Shown one piece after another: positions 47,754 through 56,367 of a DNA stretch of 64,000 nt; within the stretch, counting starts at the first letter, position 1, and each line of letters opens with the position of its first letter. Both the position numbers and the translations under genes were made by a program. A model generated the notes under the pieces. The model did not search any database. It saw only the letters and a list, made by a program, of their open reading frames with translations, and was not told the origin of the DNA. Source of the stretch: Citrobacter braakii (GTDB lineage: Bacteria; Pseudomonadota; Gammaproteobacteria; Enterobacterales; Enterobacteriaceae); assembly GCF_002075345.1 (NCBI RefSeq), contig NZ_NAEW01000001.1, positions 310,001 through 374,000 of the forward strand, written 5' to 3'.

Positions 47754-47901
47754 GGTTTCCGGCGATACGACAGGGGTATTCGCGAGGTGCATAGCACCAG
47801 TACCCCTGTCATATCGCCGATCTGAAATCGTTAACTCGAAAACAAGTTCTCACAATCCTTTTTCGTTTCTAACTCAGAGGAAAAATGATAGGGGGTCACT
47901 G

Positions 47902-48276
47902 CTAAACGTAGACATCAATATTTTTAGTATTATTCCCTGCAACGTTCGAACTTGATTTGTCACTTACCGTAGGTAATGCACCCGATGCCATTTGGTTTTT
48001 TTCTGCTTCTTGTTTTTGTAATTGAGCAATTTTTGCGTACATAGACTCGATTTGCCTTTGAATCATCTCCATCTGCTGTTTAAGCAGTTTTGCCTCATCT
48101 TCGGAGGTTACTTCATTTATTTTTGAACCCATGGCGCTGAGTTCTTTTGTCAACTCACCAATTTGTTTTTTCAGGTTTTGAATTTGTTGTGAAACAGAGT
48201 TGCCAGTACTTGAAGGTGCTTGTTTTACTGTGCTTTGCAGTATGTCCTGACCCAAAGTGCTAACTGTCATGCTCAT
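47902..48276 (-). CDS. flxA: FlxA-like flagellar-regulon protein
   Basis: 124 aa from ATG 48276 (MSMTVSTLGQDILQ), with GGAGGAA upstream. Coiled-coil in the middle (IQNLKKQIGELTKELS, QQMEMIQRQIESMYAKIAQL). It matches E. coli FlxA of the Qin prophage in design. FlxA is a sigma-28-controlled gene of unknown function. A fitting promoter lies 33 bp upstream of the start, which also excludes the longer frame starting at 48318. It points opposite to the surrounding phage genes. Confidence 0.75.
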   Translation of the reverse strand: MSMTVSTLGQDILQSTVKQAPSSTGNSVSQQIQNLKKQIGELTKELSAMGSKINEVTSEDEAKLLKQQMEMIQRQIESMYAKIAQLQKQEAEKNQMASGALPTVSDKSSSNVAGNNTKNIDVYV

Positions 48277-48308
48277 GGTGGTTCCTCCGGCCTTACATTT
48301 ATTACCCA

Positions 48309-48335
48309 TTATCGTCATCTTTCGAAATTACTTTA
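48309..48335 (-). promoter_or_regulatory. Sigma-28 (FliA) promoter of flxA
   Basis: On the minus strand TAAAGTAA is followed by exactly 11 bases and then GACGATAA. The FliA consensus is TAAAGTTT-N11-GCCGATAA, so 13 of 16 positions match with the right spacing. Confidence 0.75.
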
Positions 48336-48420
48336 TTAGCAAAGATTAAGTTGTGGCTTCCTGCACCACAGCATTATTTGTACTGCTCTATACTATCTGC
48401 TGAGTATCGCGGAGGAGCTT

Positions 48421-48609
48421 ATGAAAGAAGGGTATTACTGGATTCAGCATGTCGGTGTTGTACAGGTAGCGTACTACACGAATGACACTGTTGATGACTT
48501 GGAAACGGGGAAAATAATCACAGGTGTTTGGCATCTGACCAGAGGCGATGACATTTGCCATAACGGTGAAGCAGAGGTGTTAGAAGGTCCTCTCTCTCCA
48601 CCATTGTAA
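48421..48609 (+). CDS. Small phage protein (62 aa)
   Basis: 62 aa from ATG 48421, with GGAGGAG upstream. WIQHVGVVQVAYYTND and TGVWHLTRGDDICHNGEAEVL suggest a small beta fold. Proteins like this lie near the lysis region of Gifsy-type phages as I recall. Function unknown. Confidence 0.6.
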   Translation: MKEGYYWIQHVGVVQVAYYTNDTVDDLETGKIITGVWHLTRGDDICHNGEAEVLEGPLSPPL

Positions 48610-48701
48610 ACAACCGTACTTACTTCGAGGCTGCCGCATGGCGGCCTTTTTTTTATTCCCCTCATTCCTGAGAGGACTCACAGCAATTTAGAGGGGGCTA
48701 A

Positions 48702-48851
48702 ATGCCCGATCCGATTTCCGGTACTGGGCTGGCTGGTGGTGTCCTGACGGGGGCCAGTGTCTATGAACTGTTAACCGGAACCGATTACGGTGTGGTGTTT
48801 GGCGCATTTATCCGGGTAGCCCGTTCACGGGTCATAAGTAACGAAGTGTGA
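48702..48851 (+). pseudogene. Truncated phage holin
   Basis: 49 aa from ATG 48702, with GAGGGGG upstream. MPDPISGTGLAGGVLTGASV then LLTGTDYGVVFGAF matches the start of the small membrane holins of lambdoid phages such as ES18. After GAF the frame turns into unrelated sequence, so the second and third helices are gone. Deletion joint between lysis and tail regions. Confidence 0.7.
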
Positions 48852-48922
48852 TGTATATGTAAGATCGTATGCGCCTGTTAGGACGCAACTGGAAACAGAG
48901 CCTTATAGGCGTATCAGAAAAA

Positions 48923-48941
48923 CCTCCGGCTATGCCGGAGG
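48923..48941 (-). terminator. Terminator of the 97-aa gene
   Basis: CCTCCGGC / GCCGGAGG with a 3-nt loop; on the minus strand it is followed by TTTTT. It begins 5 bp after the stop of the gene 48946-49239. Confidence 0.75.
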
Positions 48942-48945
48942 ATAT

Positions 48946-49239
48946 TTAAATAATTTCACCAGTCTTATAACCAAATTTCTCAAGTTTTAGCCTGGCTTCT
49001 TCTGCAATCTGCCATGATGAATTAACGGCTACCCAGATATTAGAATGTGTTTCGGGCTGATTCAGTGTTAAAGAATCTATGAAAACTTGAATCGGGTTTA
49101 TAAACCCCTCTCTTTTTGTGCTCTCCAAAACAGAGTTAAGACTGTTGCTGATACTTTTACAGGCTTCTGTTAGTGCTGCAATATCCGCATCAAAACTGGA
49201 TAAGTACACTCTGAATCGTTCATTTTTCCCATTATTCAC
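48946..49239 (-). CDS. Uncharacterised 97-aa protein
   Basis: 97 aa from ATG 49239. Helical (DADIAALTEACKSISNSLNS, WQIAEEARLKLEKFG). It opposes the tail-fibre genes, has its own terminator and is AT-richer than they are, so it is likely a moron gene. No family recognised. Confidence 0.55.
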   Translation of the reverse strand: MNNGKNERFRVYLSSFDADIAALTEACKSISNSLNSVLESTKREGFINPIQVFIDSLTLNQPETHSNIWVAVNSSWQIAEEARLKLEKFGYKTGEII

Positions 49240-49454
49240 GATCTATCCTTTTTCATTGGTTGCTAGAACCAAGTAGTAGATCAGGAATTGAATTGGAGAG
49301 CAAGCTACTGTAATTGGCTAGTCTAACCTTGCTCGATGGAAAAATTATCAAACATCATTTTTAGGCTGCCAACTGGCGGCCTTTTTCATTTCAGGCTCAC
49401 GGGAATCATCCGCTACGTGCTTTGTTGATAAATCCAGCCCGTGAAGCCTGACCC

Positions 49455-50612
49455 TTTAATCACACACAGCGCCATGCCGCCGCATCTGAAACCTCAGCGC
49501 GTGAAAGCGCCCTCACGGCCATGCAGGCGGCAGAACAGGGTGATAACAGCGCGGCAGTTGCAGTGCTAAGTGAACAGCATGCCAGGGAGTACAGCGAAAA
49601 GGCTGCTAAATCAGAGGCTGCGGCATCAGCCAGTGCAGAATCGGCATCTTCCAGTGATGCATCAGCCCTGCAGTCAGCCGAAAAGGCTGAGAAACAGAAA
49701 AATGCAGCCGCTGAGAGTGTCACTCGCGCAGAACAGGCCAGAGATGAGGCCCTGACACTACGCGATGAAGCTCAGGAAAATGCCCTGAATGCCCGGAACA
49801 GCGCACAGGTTGCTGCTGCCAGTGAGAAAGAAAGTGGACAGGCAAGGGATGAAGCACAGCTTCTTGCTGAACAGGCCAGAAGTGCAGCCTCAAAAGCCGC
49901 CGCTGATACCATCAAAGAGATACAGGAAAATGAAGACCTCAGCGGCCCGCAGGGGCCGGCAGGTCCGACAGGTGCAACCGGGCCAAAAGGGGATAAGGGT
50001 GATATTGGGTTAACGGGGGCGACAGGTCCACAAGGACCCGTAGGGGCAGCAGGCCCACAGGGGCCGGCAGGTCCGACAGGCGCAGCCGGACCAAAAGGAG
50101 ATAAGGGAGATAAAGGGGATACCGGATTAACTGGACCACAAGGGCCTGCAGGTGCAAAGGGGGCAACAGGCCCACAGGGGTCGGCAGGTCCGACAGGCGC
50201 AGCCGGACCAAAAGGAGATAAGGGAGATAAAGGGGATACCGGATTAACTGGACCACAAGGACCTGCAGGCGCAAAGGGAGCAACAGGAGCTACGGGACCA
50301 CAAGGCCCGCAGGGACCGGCAGGCGCACCAGCGGGTGCACTTCATGCTGTAGGTACGTTTGCGCTGGCATATATGAGTGTTGGAGTACCTCTTGCCCCAG
50401 GCGCAACCGTTGCAGGGGGGAGTCTCAAGGCTTCCGGCATTATTTTTCCACCGGATCGTTATAGTACATTCACTATTGATGCCTACAGGTCGGGTGTTCA
50501 ATATGGGCCTTACCCTCTTCCGGGGACGTGGCGAGCTTGCGGCATTATCTCAAACCAGTGGCCAAGCGGTACTGCTTCGAATTATGTAGGTCTTTTTCAG
50601 CGAATTTCATAA
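49455..50612 (+). pseudogene. Tail fibre with collagen-like repeats, 5' truncated
   Basis: The open frame begins after a stop at 49449 and has no proper start; the first ATG is 49521. It reads as an Ala/Glu-rich coiled coil ([20 protein letters not shown]), then a Gly-X-Y region ([20 protein letters not shown] and repeats), then a globular end [19 protein letters not shown]. The coil plus collagen-like layout is that of lambda Stf-type side fibres. The N-terminal virion-attachment part is missing. The end and the assembly protein are intact. Confidence 0.75.
50051..50284 (+). repeat. Two 117-bp direct repeats in the tail fibre gene
   Basis: 50051-50167 and 50168-50284 are nearly identical (a handful of base changes), each encoding 39 Gly-X-Y residues. 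They mark a recent in-frame duplication of the collagen-like stalk. Confidence 0.85.
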
Positions 50613-50623
50613 AAGGAAATTGT

Positions 50624-51211
50624 ATGAACATTGAGGACATTCAGGCTCCTGAGTGGGCGAATAAAGAACATACAGCGATTAACTGTAAGGTTAAATTTGC
50701 AGAGTTTGATGAGTTTCTGCCGTTCACTGCTTGTCAGAACGATAATGAGGAGCATGGCAGGCGAATTTACAGTGAACTTGAATCCGGAAAGTATGGTCCT
50801 GTCACCCCTTTTGTTGTGACTGACAAAATGGTGGATAATTCACGCAACCAGAAGCTGGCTGAAATCAGCAACTGGCGGGATGCACAGGAAAACGCAAATA
50901 TTATTTTTGAACTGGATGGTCATCGCTGGGATGGCGGAAAAGCCTCACAAGAACGGCTTGCTCCAGTTGTGGCAGTTGCGGGTTCAGGGGGGCTGCCGGA
51001 AGGGTTCTTCTGGACCGATGCGGATAATCACGATATTCCGGTGAATGCGGCGTTCCTGAAGCAACTGGAAGCGGCAATGGTGCAGGCGGTGGTGATACAG
51101 GGTTTTAAAATCCACGAACGGCAGCGGCAAATGAAAGAAAAGGTGGTGATGCTGAAGAGTCTGGATGAGATAGCGCAGTACAGGGTTGGCTGGCCGGAGG
51201 GCGATGGATGA
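50624..51211 (+). CDS. Tail fibre assembly protein (Tfa family)
   Basis: 195 aa from ATG 50624, with AAGGAAAT upstream. The C-terminal region (NHDIPVNAAFLKQLEAAMVQA, FKIHERQRQMKEKVVML) is the DUF4376 type found in fibre assembly or tail proteins. It lies 11 bp after the fibre gene, the standard fibre-chaperone pair. Confidence 0.75.
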   Translation: MNIEDIQAPEWANKEHTAINCKVKFAEFDEFLPFTACQNDNEEHGRRIYSELESGKYGPVTPFVVTDKMVDNSRNQKLAEISNWRDAQENANIIFELDGHRWDGGKASQERLAPVVAVAGSGGLPEGFFWTDADNHDIPVNAAFLKQLEAAMVQAVVIQGFKIHERQRQMKEKVVMLKSLDEIAQYRVGWPEGDG

Positions 51212-51396
51212 GTCAGTTCACTACCCCGGCAATCCTGGAAATGCTGGGACACTACCATTTCCTGAACAATGCTGCTTATCTGTTCCTTCCCATACTTGCT
51301 GGCGTCAGTGTTGATCGCCGGCAGTGTCATGAGCGGTTTTACCCGAACACCAGCATCGGGGGAAGAACGCTCCCTCATCATACTCAGCCCCCTTGA
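51208..51396 (+). pseudogene. Fragment following the Tfa gene
   Basis: 62 aa from an ATG overlapping the tfa stop. Only the start (MSQFTTPAILEMLGHYHFL) looks like a phage protein (DUF1353-like beginning); the rest does not resemble that family. Probably a phage gene joined to foreign DNA. Confidence 0.4.
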
Positions 51397-51629
51397 ATGC
51401 TATCATGTTCACGATGTTTGTACATGTAGGGAGACATGTACTTGATTGAAATGGAGACATAAATGTCACTTATATAGTTTTGTACTATAGTATGATGTCA
51501 GTTTCTAATGGAAAGTATAAAGAAACAACTATTGTTGCCGATAATCTATTTTAATTGTATGTTCAACATTGTATATTGATAGTGGAATGTATGTTGTCAC
51601 AAAGGGTTAGGATATATTAAGAGGTTTGT

Positions 51630-53189
51630 GTGATAAAGAACTACAAATTGACTACACTTAAGCCCTATGTGATATCAATCACATTTTCATTTTTGCTGTT
51701 TTTGTCGTTAACTGAGATTTCTACTTATTATATATATAAGGAGCGTATCGATTCATATACAGAACGAGTATTGAATAGAAGTGTTAGTCTCATTCAACAG
51801 ATTGATGAAATAAATGATGGTTATGAGATGTTTGATGCTTATAGTCCCTGTAGTGAACTACAGCTTCATGCTGTAAGAATCGCTCTATGGCCTTATGCAC
51901 TTATAAAGGATATATCATTTATTTCTAATGGGGCAATTACTTGTACTGCGTTGTGGGGAAAGTTGCCAGCACCATTATTACTCAACATATACGATAGAAA
52001 AGTTGAAAAGGATAACTTGACGTGGTTTTTTGGCGTGTTGTTGGAAAATAATGTTAAAGCTGATTTACTAAGCAACCAAAAATTAGCTATAACGATTTCA
52101 CCATTTGCTTTTAACAGATTTGCTACAGACCATGAAGAGAAAGGATTTTCAGCAATTGTCGGCAATAGAGATCATTCTCTTCATTTGTTTAGGTTTGGTG
52201 AACTGGTCGATCTGCTTGAGGAGGCTAAACATGATAAATCCTATCAGTTAGGACTTATTACTACGCAAAGTTGTAATGGAAAACATGACATCTGTGTCAT
52301 GGGAGGAGTTAAATTTCCGTGGGTGAGTTTCGATAATTGGTTAATGATATTGTTGATTGCATTTACATCTATTGTAACAGGTGTTCTTTTAGGTGTTGTT
52401 TATAATCAAAAGGTTGCACGCAAACAATCATTAGTATCAAGATTAAAAAATGCCATAAGAAATGAATCATTATATCTTGTATATCAACCTATTTATAAAA
52501 TAAAAACCGGTATGGTTATTGGTGTAGAGGCACTAATTAGATGGGATGACCATGATATTGGTAGCATTCCTCCTGATATTTTTATCCCTATTGCAGAGAG
52601 ACATAATTTAATTCAAGATGTAAGTAATCTTGTATTTCGAATGGTAGTAAAAGAAGCTAGGTCCCTTTCTGAAAAATTTAATGTCTTTATAAGCATTAAT
52701 GTTAGTTCACAAGACCTTTTGTCTGAATCTTTTCAAAGAAAAGTGTTTCAGATGATCGATGAATTAAATATAAAGCCCGGAATGATAATGATGGAATTAA
52801 CAGAAAGACAGAGTGTGGATCTAAATTCACTCCAAAAGGTAATTTCTTTATTTAATGATAAAGGTATTTCAATAGCCATTGATGATTTCGGGACGGGCTA
52901 TTCAAATTTAAACTGGCTGTCAAGTTTACAAATAGATGAAATTAAAATTGATAAATCAATTACAGACTCTATCGATGAATACTCTATAAGTAATAATTTA
53001 TTATCAGGATTGGTAGAGATTTTTAAAGATATAACTCATAAGGTCGTATTCGAAGGTGTGGAAACATCAACTCAGGTTAATTATTTAACTGAAATGTTCC
53101 CTGAGTGCGGTGTACAGGGATGGTATTACTCAAAGCCGTTATCTATAGATAAATTGACAAAATTAGTCGAGGATGCCAATTTGCCTTAA
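51630..53189 (+). CDS. Membrane c-di-GMP phosphodiesterase, CSS-motif plus EAL
   Basis: 519 aa with a GTG start and AAGAGG upstream. Helix at 12-32, a periplasmic CSS-motif sensor domain (YSPCSELQLHAVR), a second helix at about 235-258, and an EAL domain. Catalytic features are intact: EALIRW, NVSSQD, ELTER, DDFGTGYS, IKIDKS and EGVET. It should hydrolyse c-di-GMP and so favour motility over biofilm; the CSS domain in E. coli relatives responds to periplasmic thiol state through its Cys pair. It is strikingly AT-rich, unlike both host and phage, so it was acquired. Confidence 0.88.
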   Translation: MIKNYKLTTLKPYVISITFSFLLFLSLTEISTYYIYKERIDSYTERVLNRSVSLIQQIDEINDGYEMFDAYSPCSELQLHAVRIALWPYALIKDISFISNGAITCTALWGKLPAPLLLNIYDRKVEKDNLTWFFGVLLENNVKADLLSNQKLAITISPFAFNRFATDHEEKGFSAIVGNRDHSLHLFRFGELVDLLEEAKHDKSYQLGLITTQSCNGKHDICVMGGVKFPWVSFDNWLMILLIAFTSIVTGVLLGVVYNQKVARKQSLVSRLKNAIRNESLYLVYQPIYKIKTGMVIGVEALIRWDDHDIGSIPPDIFIPIAERHNLIQDVSNLVFRMVVKEARSLSEKFNVFISINVSSQDLLSESFQRKVFQMIDELNIKPGMIMMELTERQSVDLNSLQKVISLFNDKGISIAIDDFGTGYSNLNWLSSLQIDEIKIDKSITDSIDEYSISNNLLSGLVEIFKDITHKVVFEGVETSTQVNYLTEMFPECGVQGWYYSKPLSIDKLTKLVEDANLP

Positions 53190-53204
53190 TAGTTATTACT
53201 TTAT

Positions 53205-53399
53205 TTTCATTGTTTTCACATTCTATATAACACGCGTAACCGCGAGCTATATAAATTTAGCTGCAGAAGGATTTTGATATCTTGCCGCATTCAATCAGCT
53301 AGTTGGCTCAAAATTGTATGGAATGTCGCGTTCACCTTCTTCAGCGAGCAGGGCAAGATAGTCCTCTCGTGTCATTGACTGTGAAAAGCGTCCACACAT
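53205..53399 (-). pseudogene. yedK: SRAP/YedK pseudogene, copy A
   Basis: From ATG 53399 it reads MCGRFSQSMTREDYLALLAE (with the essential Cys2) and stops after 34 codons at 53295. Beyond, to about 53205, degenerate sequence aligns with the C-terminal end of the same gene in copy B. The middle is deleted. YedK (HMCES/SRAP) protects abasic sites in single-stranded DNA by a DNA-protein crosslink. Here it is dead. Confidence 0.75.
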
Positions 53400-53640
53400 A
53401 GAAACCTCCAGCCATATGTCAGACTAAAAGTATTGGGCAGTAAGAAAAAGTGGTGCGCACCGTTAAAGATTTAAACGGAGCTTGTAAAATAAATCGGAAT
53501 GATTTCTTTGTGAATTGATGAATTCCGAAAGTGAAGGGGGCCTTAATCATTGTGTTCGAGAGCGATTAAGAGACAACATTTGACGGACTTTTTCCCAGTG
53601 ATTCCCCGAAGCTTCCCCTTTCAGAAAAAAGACATAAAAA
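53400..53640. other. Intergenic region without supported gene
   Basis: About 240 bases plus the area up to 54016 hold no supported protein gene. The tRNA fragment and its terminator lie at 53640-53722; the remainder (53723-54016) shows no gene. Confidence 0.4.
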
Positions 53641-53643
53641 AAT

Positions 53644-53666
53644 CAGCCGTAACAGGCTGGTTATTA
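53644..53666 (-). terminator. Terminator downstream of the tRNA-Pro fragment
   Basis: On the minus strand AACCAGCC...GGCTGATT is followed by TTTTTT. It follows the tRNA 3' end by about 10 bp, as natural for a tRNA transcription unit. Confidence 0.65.
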
Positions 53667-53675
53667 AAGGATTTT

Positions 53676-53722
53676 TGGTCGGCACGAGAGAATTTGAACC
53701 TCCGACCCCCGACACCCCATGA
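53676..53722 (-). pseudogene. proM: 3' fragment of tRNA-Pro(UGG)
   Basis: 47 bases match the 3' part of E. coli proM: from the anticodon arm (CATGGGGTGTCGGGGG) through the T arm (GGAGGTTCAAAT) to GTGCCGACCA with the encoded CCA. One T-stem base differs. The D arm and 5' acceptor half are missing. Such fragments are typical attachment-site remnants of islands that integrate at tRNA 3' ends. Ends near 53722 where the similarity stops. Confidence 0.75.
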
Positions 53723-54016
53723 TGGCGAGTTACCGCTTAAGGGCTGCTATGTGCCAGAAGCGGACGTTGCATAACATCAGTTATACCCAGGGTATCAGGC
53801 ACACTCTATTACCGGAATGGATTCAATCTTGCATAAAGTTCATTCATTATGCGTAATTGATTCTGATCTGCTCTTCCCGCCTGAGTACGAGCCCGGCGCC
53901 TGTATATGCCGCCAGAGATTCTCTGATATATAACCTCACATCGCACTCCTGATTAATAAACGTCAGTGATTATAAAAATGTCTGCCTGCCCCATACGCAG
54001 GGGCAGGTTCTGCATT

Positions 54017-55360
54017 CTATTCCCGCGCGGAAATCGTCCTGCGGGAAGTAACCCGGAATGCCTGCCTGATGTCCCAGACGCTTTCCTCACGTCCCACGGC
54101 CAGGGCAAACAGTACTCCCCCCACGATTGAGAACAGACCCAGTACGCTCCATGCGAGCGTCATGTCAGTACCGCCCCCCAGGTGCTTCAGGTAGCCGGCA
54201 ACAAGCGGTCCGCCAAACTGACCAATAAAGTTGCTGCATGCACCTACAAATGCCACCGCAGGGACCGCTTTCCTTGTCGGGAGGATTTCCGTCAACCGGA
54301 CGTAAACCAACGGCACAAGCATCTTCATTGTCAGGCCGACAAACATGAACAGGGCTATCTGCACCCAGTAGTAAGACAGCGGAACAAAGGCCGCGGCTGA
54401 CAACGCGATACCGCACAACACGGTGGGAATAGCGGCATGCAGCCGCCGTTCCTGGTTGTATTTATCTGACCGCCGGGTGATATACCAGATGCCCACCATG
54501 GTCATCAGGAAAGGCATTCCGCTGATTAGACCGACTATGAATTCACTGAGCGTTCCATACCCCTTAAGTGCCGTCGGCAGCCAGAGCGTAAAGCCGTATG
54601 CCAGCATGCTGTGCAGGGAATAGCCGATTAACATCAGCCAGAGTGCCGGTATTTTGATAATGGTCCACCAGGGGTCAGATTTCTCCTTCACATAGTTTGA
54701 CTGCTCAGCCGCAAGGTCTTTCTGGATATGATCCCGGTCCTCGGCGCTGAGCCAGCTTGCAGCCTGAATACTTTTAGGTACCAGATAAAACCAGATGATG
54801 CAGAACAGCCACGCGGGTGCCCCCTCAATGACCATCATCATGCGCCAGTCATGATGTGCCAGGATCCAGCCCGATATTGGACCGGCCAGAAACGCACCGG
54901 CCCCCAGGCTGAGGTTCCAGATACCAAATGCGCGTCCCCTTTCTGGCTTCATAAACCATTGTGCCAGAAACATCGCCGTTGCTGCCTGAATCGGCCCTTC
55001 AGCAAGTCCCAAGAAGAAACGGATGGCAACCAGTTCACCAAAGTTACGCGTCAGACCCGTGAGCATGGCGCAGGCACCAAAAAGAAACAGGCTGACGCCA
55101 ATTATTCTTCGCGATCCAAAGCGAAGCGCCAGCCAGCCAGCGGTAAACTGCGTCGCCACGTAGCCCCATGCAAATGCACCGCCAAGCCAGCCAGCTTCTA
55201 CCGGGCTGAGCCCCATCTCGGCCGTAATATGGGGCAGCGCCATGCCTATATTCACCCGGTCGAAGAAAGAAATGGTATACATGATAAACACTGCAGGGAG
55301 TATTATTGTCCAGCGTTTTTTCCCGATAAGCGCATTACCTTTAAGAGCATTATCACTCAT
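54017..55360 (-). CDS. MFS anion:cation symporter, tartrate/hexuronate type
   Basis: 447 aa with 12 helices. N-terminal LPAVFIMYTISFFDRVNIGMA and the conserved loop FGSRRIIG place it in the ACS family of GudP, GarP, ExuT and tartrate transporters. It lies 85 bp downstream of the FAH gene on the same strand. Given the D-tartrate dehydratase in the operon it probably imports D-tartrate or a similar dicarboxylate. Confidence 0.82.
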   Translation of the reverse strand: MSDNALKGNALIGKKRWTIILPAVFIMYTISFFDRVNIGMALPHITAEMGLSPVEAGWLGGAFAWGYVATQFTAGWLALRFGSRRIIGVSLFLFGACAMLTGLTRNFGELVAIRFFLGLAEGPIQAATAMFLAQWFMKPERGRAFGIWNLSLGAGAFLAGPISGWILAHHDWRMMMVIEGAPAWLFCIIWFYLVPKSIQAASWLSAEDRDHIQKDLAAEQSNYVKEKSDPWWTIIKIPALWLMLIGYSLHSMLAYGFTLWLPTALKGYGTLSEFIVGLISGMPFLMTMVGIWYITRRSDKYNQERRLHAAIPTVLCGIALSAAAFVPLSYYWVQIALFMFVGLTMKMLVPLVYVRLTEILPTRKAVPAVAFVGACSNFIGQFGGPLVAGYLKHLGGGTDMTLAWSVLGLFSIVGGVLFALAVGREESVWDIRQAFRVTSRRTISARE

Positions 55361-55445
55361 GATAACTTCCTCATTTAGAGCAGATGTAGGGGAGGAAATG
55401 CTGATTTCAGGTCCTTTTAAATATCAGTCAGATAAAATATTTTTA

Positions 55446-56291
55446 TTATTTTGAAGCTGCAACGACGTAATTAGTCAGGCGACCAACTGACTCAATTTCG
55501 ACTTCAATAATATCGCCGTCATTAAGAAATACCTGCGGGTTACGTGAACGACCAACACCGCCTGGTGAGCCCGTCAAAATAACATCACCCGGGGATAGCT
55601 GTGTAAAGGTACTCATATAACTGATAATTTTGCTTATTGGATGAACCATATTAGCTGTACTGTCCTGCTGAACAATTTCACCATTAAGCCAGGTTTTTAA
55701 CTGAAGCTTTTGCGGATCGGGGACCTCATCACACGTAACCAGCCAGGGACCGAACCCACCTGTTTTGCTCCAATTTTTGCCGGCAGTGAACCAGGTATGC
55801 TGCCAGTCACGCACGGAGCCATCCATATAGCAGGAATAGCCCGCTATGTATTCTGCAGCGTCCTGCTCAGCGATGTTTATGCCGGATTTTCCGATTATGA
55901 TTACAAGCTCACCCTCATAATCGAGCTGATCGCTCAGCGCAGGCTTCACGATGTTGCCCAGATGAGCGGTCTGAGAATCTGAGAACCGGATGAATATGGT
56001 AGGCGCATCCGAAGTAATACTAAACTCAGTGCGTTTGGCCTGATAATTCATGCCGACGCAAAGTATTTTGCCCGGATTATCAATAACAGGAAGGAAGGTA
56101 ATATCAGAAAGCTGATAATCCGGCTCATAGCTGATATATCCGTCAGCTGCTGCGATCCCTTTTTCTCTGATAAAACTTTTCAAATCGGGAGTATCAATAT
56201 CTGTCCGGCTTCTCAGGTCAATAACTCCCTCACCCTGTAAAATACCGTAACTTTTATATCCATCAGGCGTCAGATAACTTAAAAGCTTCAT
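55446..56291 (-). CDS. Fumarylacetoacetate hydrolase-family enzyme
   Basis: 281 aa. FAH fold markers: ILCVGMNYQ, the metal ligands in YEGELVIIIGKSG and GYSCYMDGSVRDWQ, GKNWSKTGGFGPW, and the end VILTGSPGGVG. Family members include oxaloacetate decarboxylase/tautomerase (FAHD1-like) and 2-keto-3-deoxy sugar acid hydrolases. Since the neighbour would make oxaloacetate, a role on this product is plausible. It is 76 bp downstream of tarD. Confidence 0.78.
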   Translation of the reverse strand: MKLLSYLTPDGYKSYGILQGEGVIDLRSRTDIDTPDLKSFIREKGIAAADGYISYEPDYQLSDITFLPVIDNPGKILCVGMNYQAKRTEFSITSDAPTIFIRFSDSQTAHLGNIVKPALSDQLDYEGELVIIIGKSGINIAEQDAAEYIAGYSCYMDGSVRDWQHTWFTAGKNWSKTGGFGPWLVTCDEVPDPQKLQLKTWLNGEIVQQDSTANMVHPISKIISYMSTFTQLSPGDVILTGSPGGVGRSRNPQVFLNDGDIIEVEIESVGRLTNYVVAASK

Positions 56292-56367
56292 ACATTTTTC
56301 CCGCTACGCCCTTCCGCATCGCGGAAGGGCGTCATTAAATTAAGCAAGACGAGATGTCAGCAGAGAC

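Noticed and set aside
47692..47955. 87-aa frame with a start typical of small phage proteins
   Set aside because: It runs through a strong terminator hairpin, and its second half is antisense to flxA; treated as a vestige.
49939..50283. Proline/leucine-rich frame opposite the tail fibre
   Set aside because: It is the reverse complement of the Gly-X-Y repeat and carries no independent signal.
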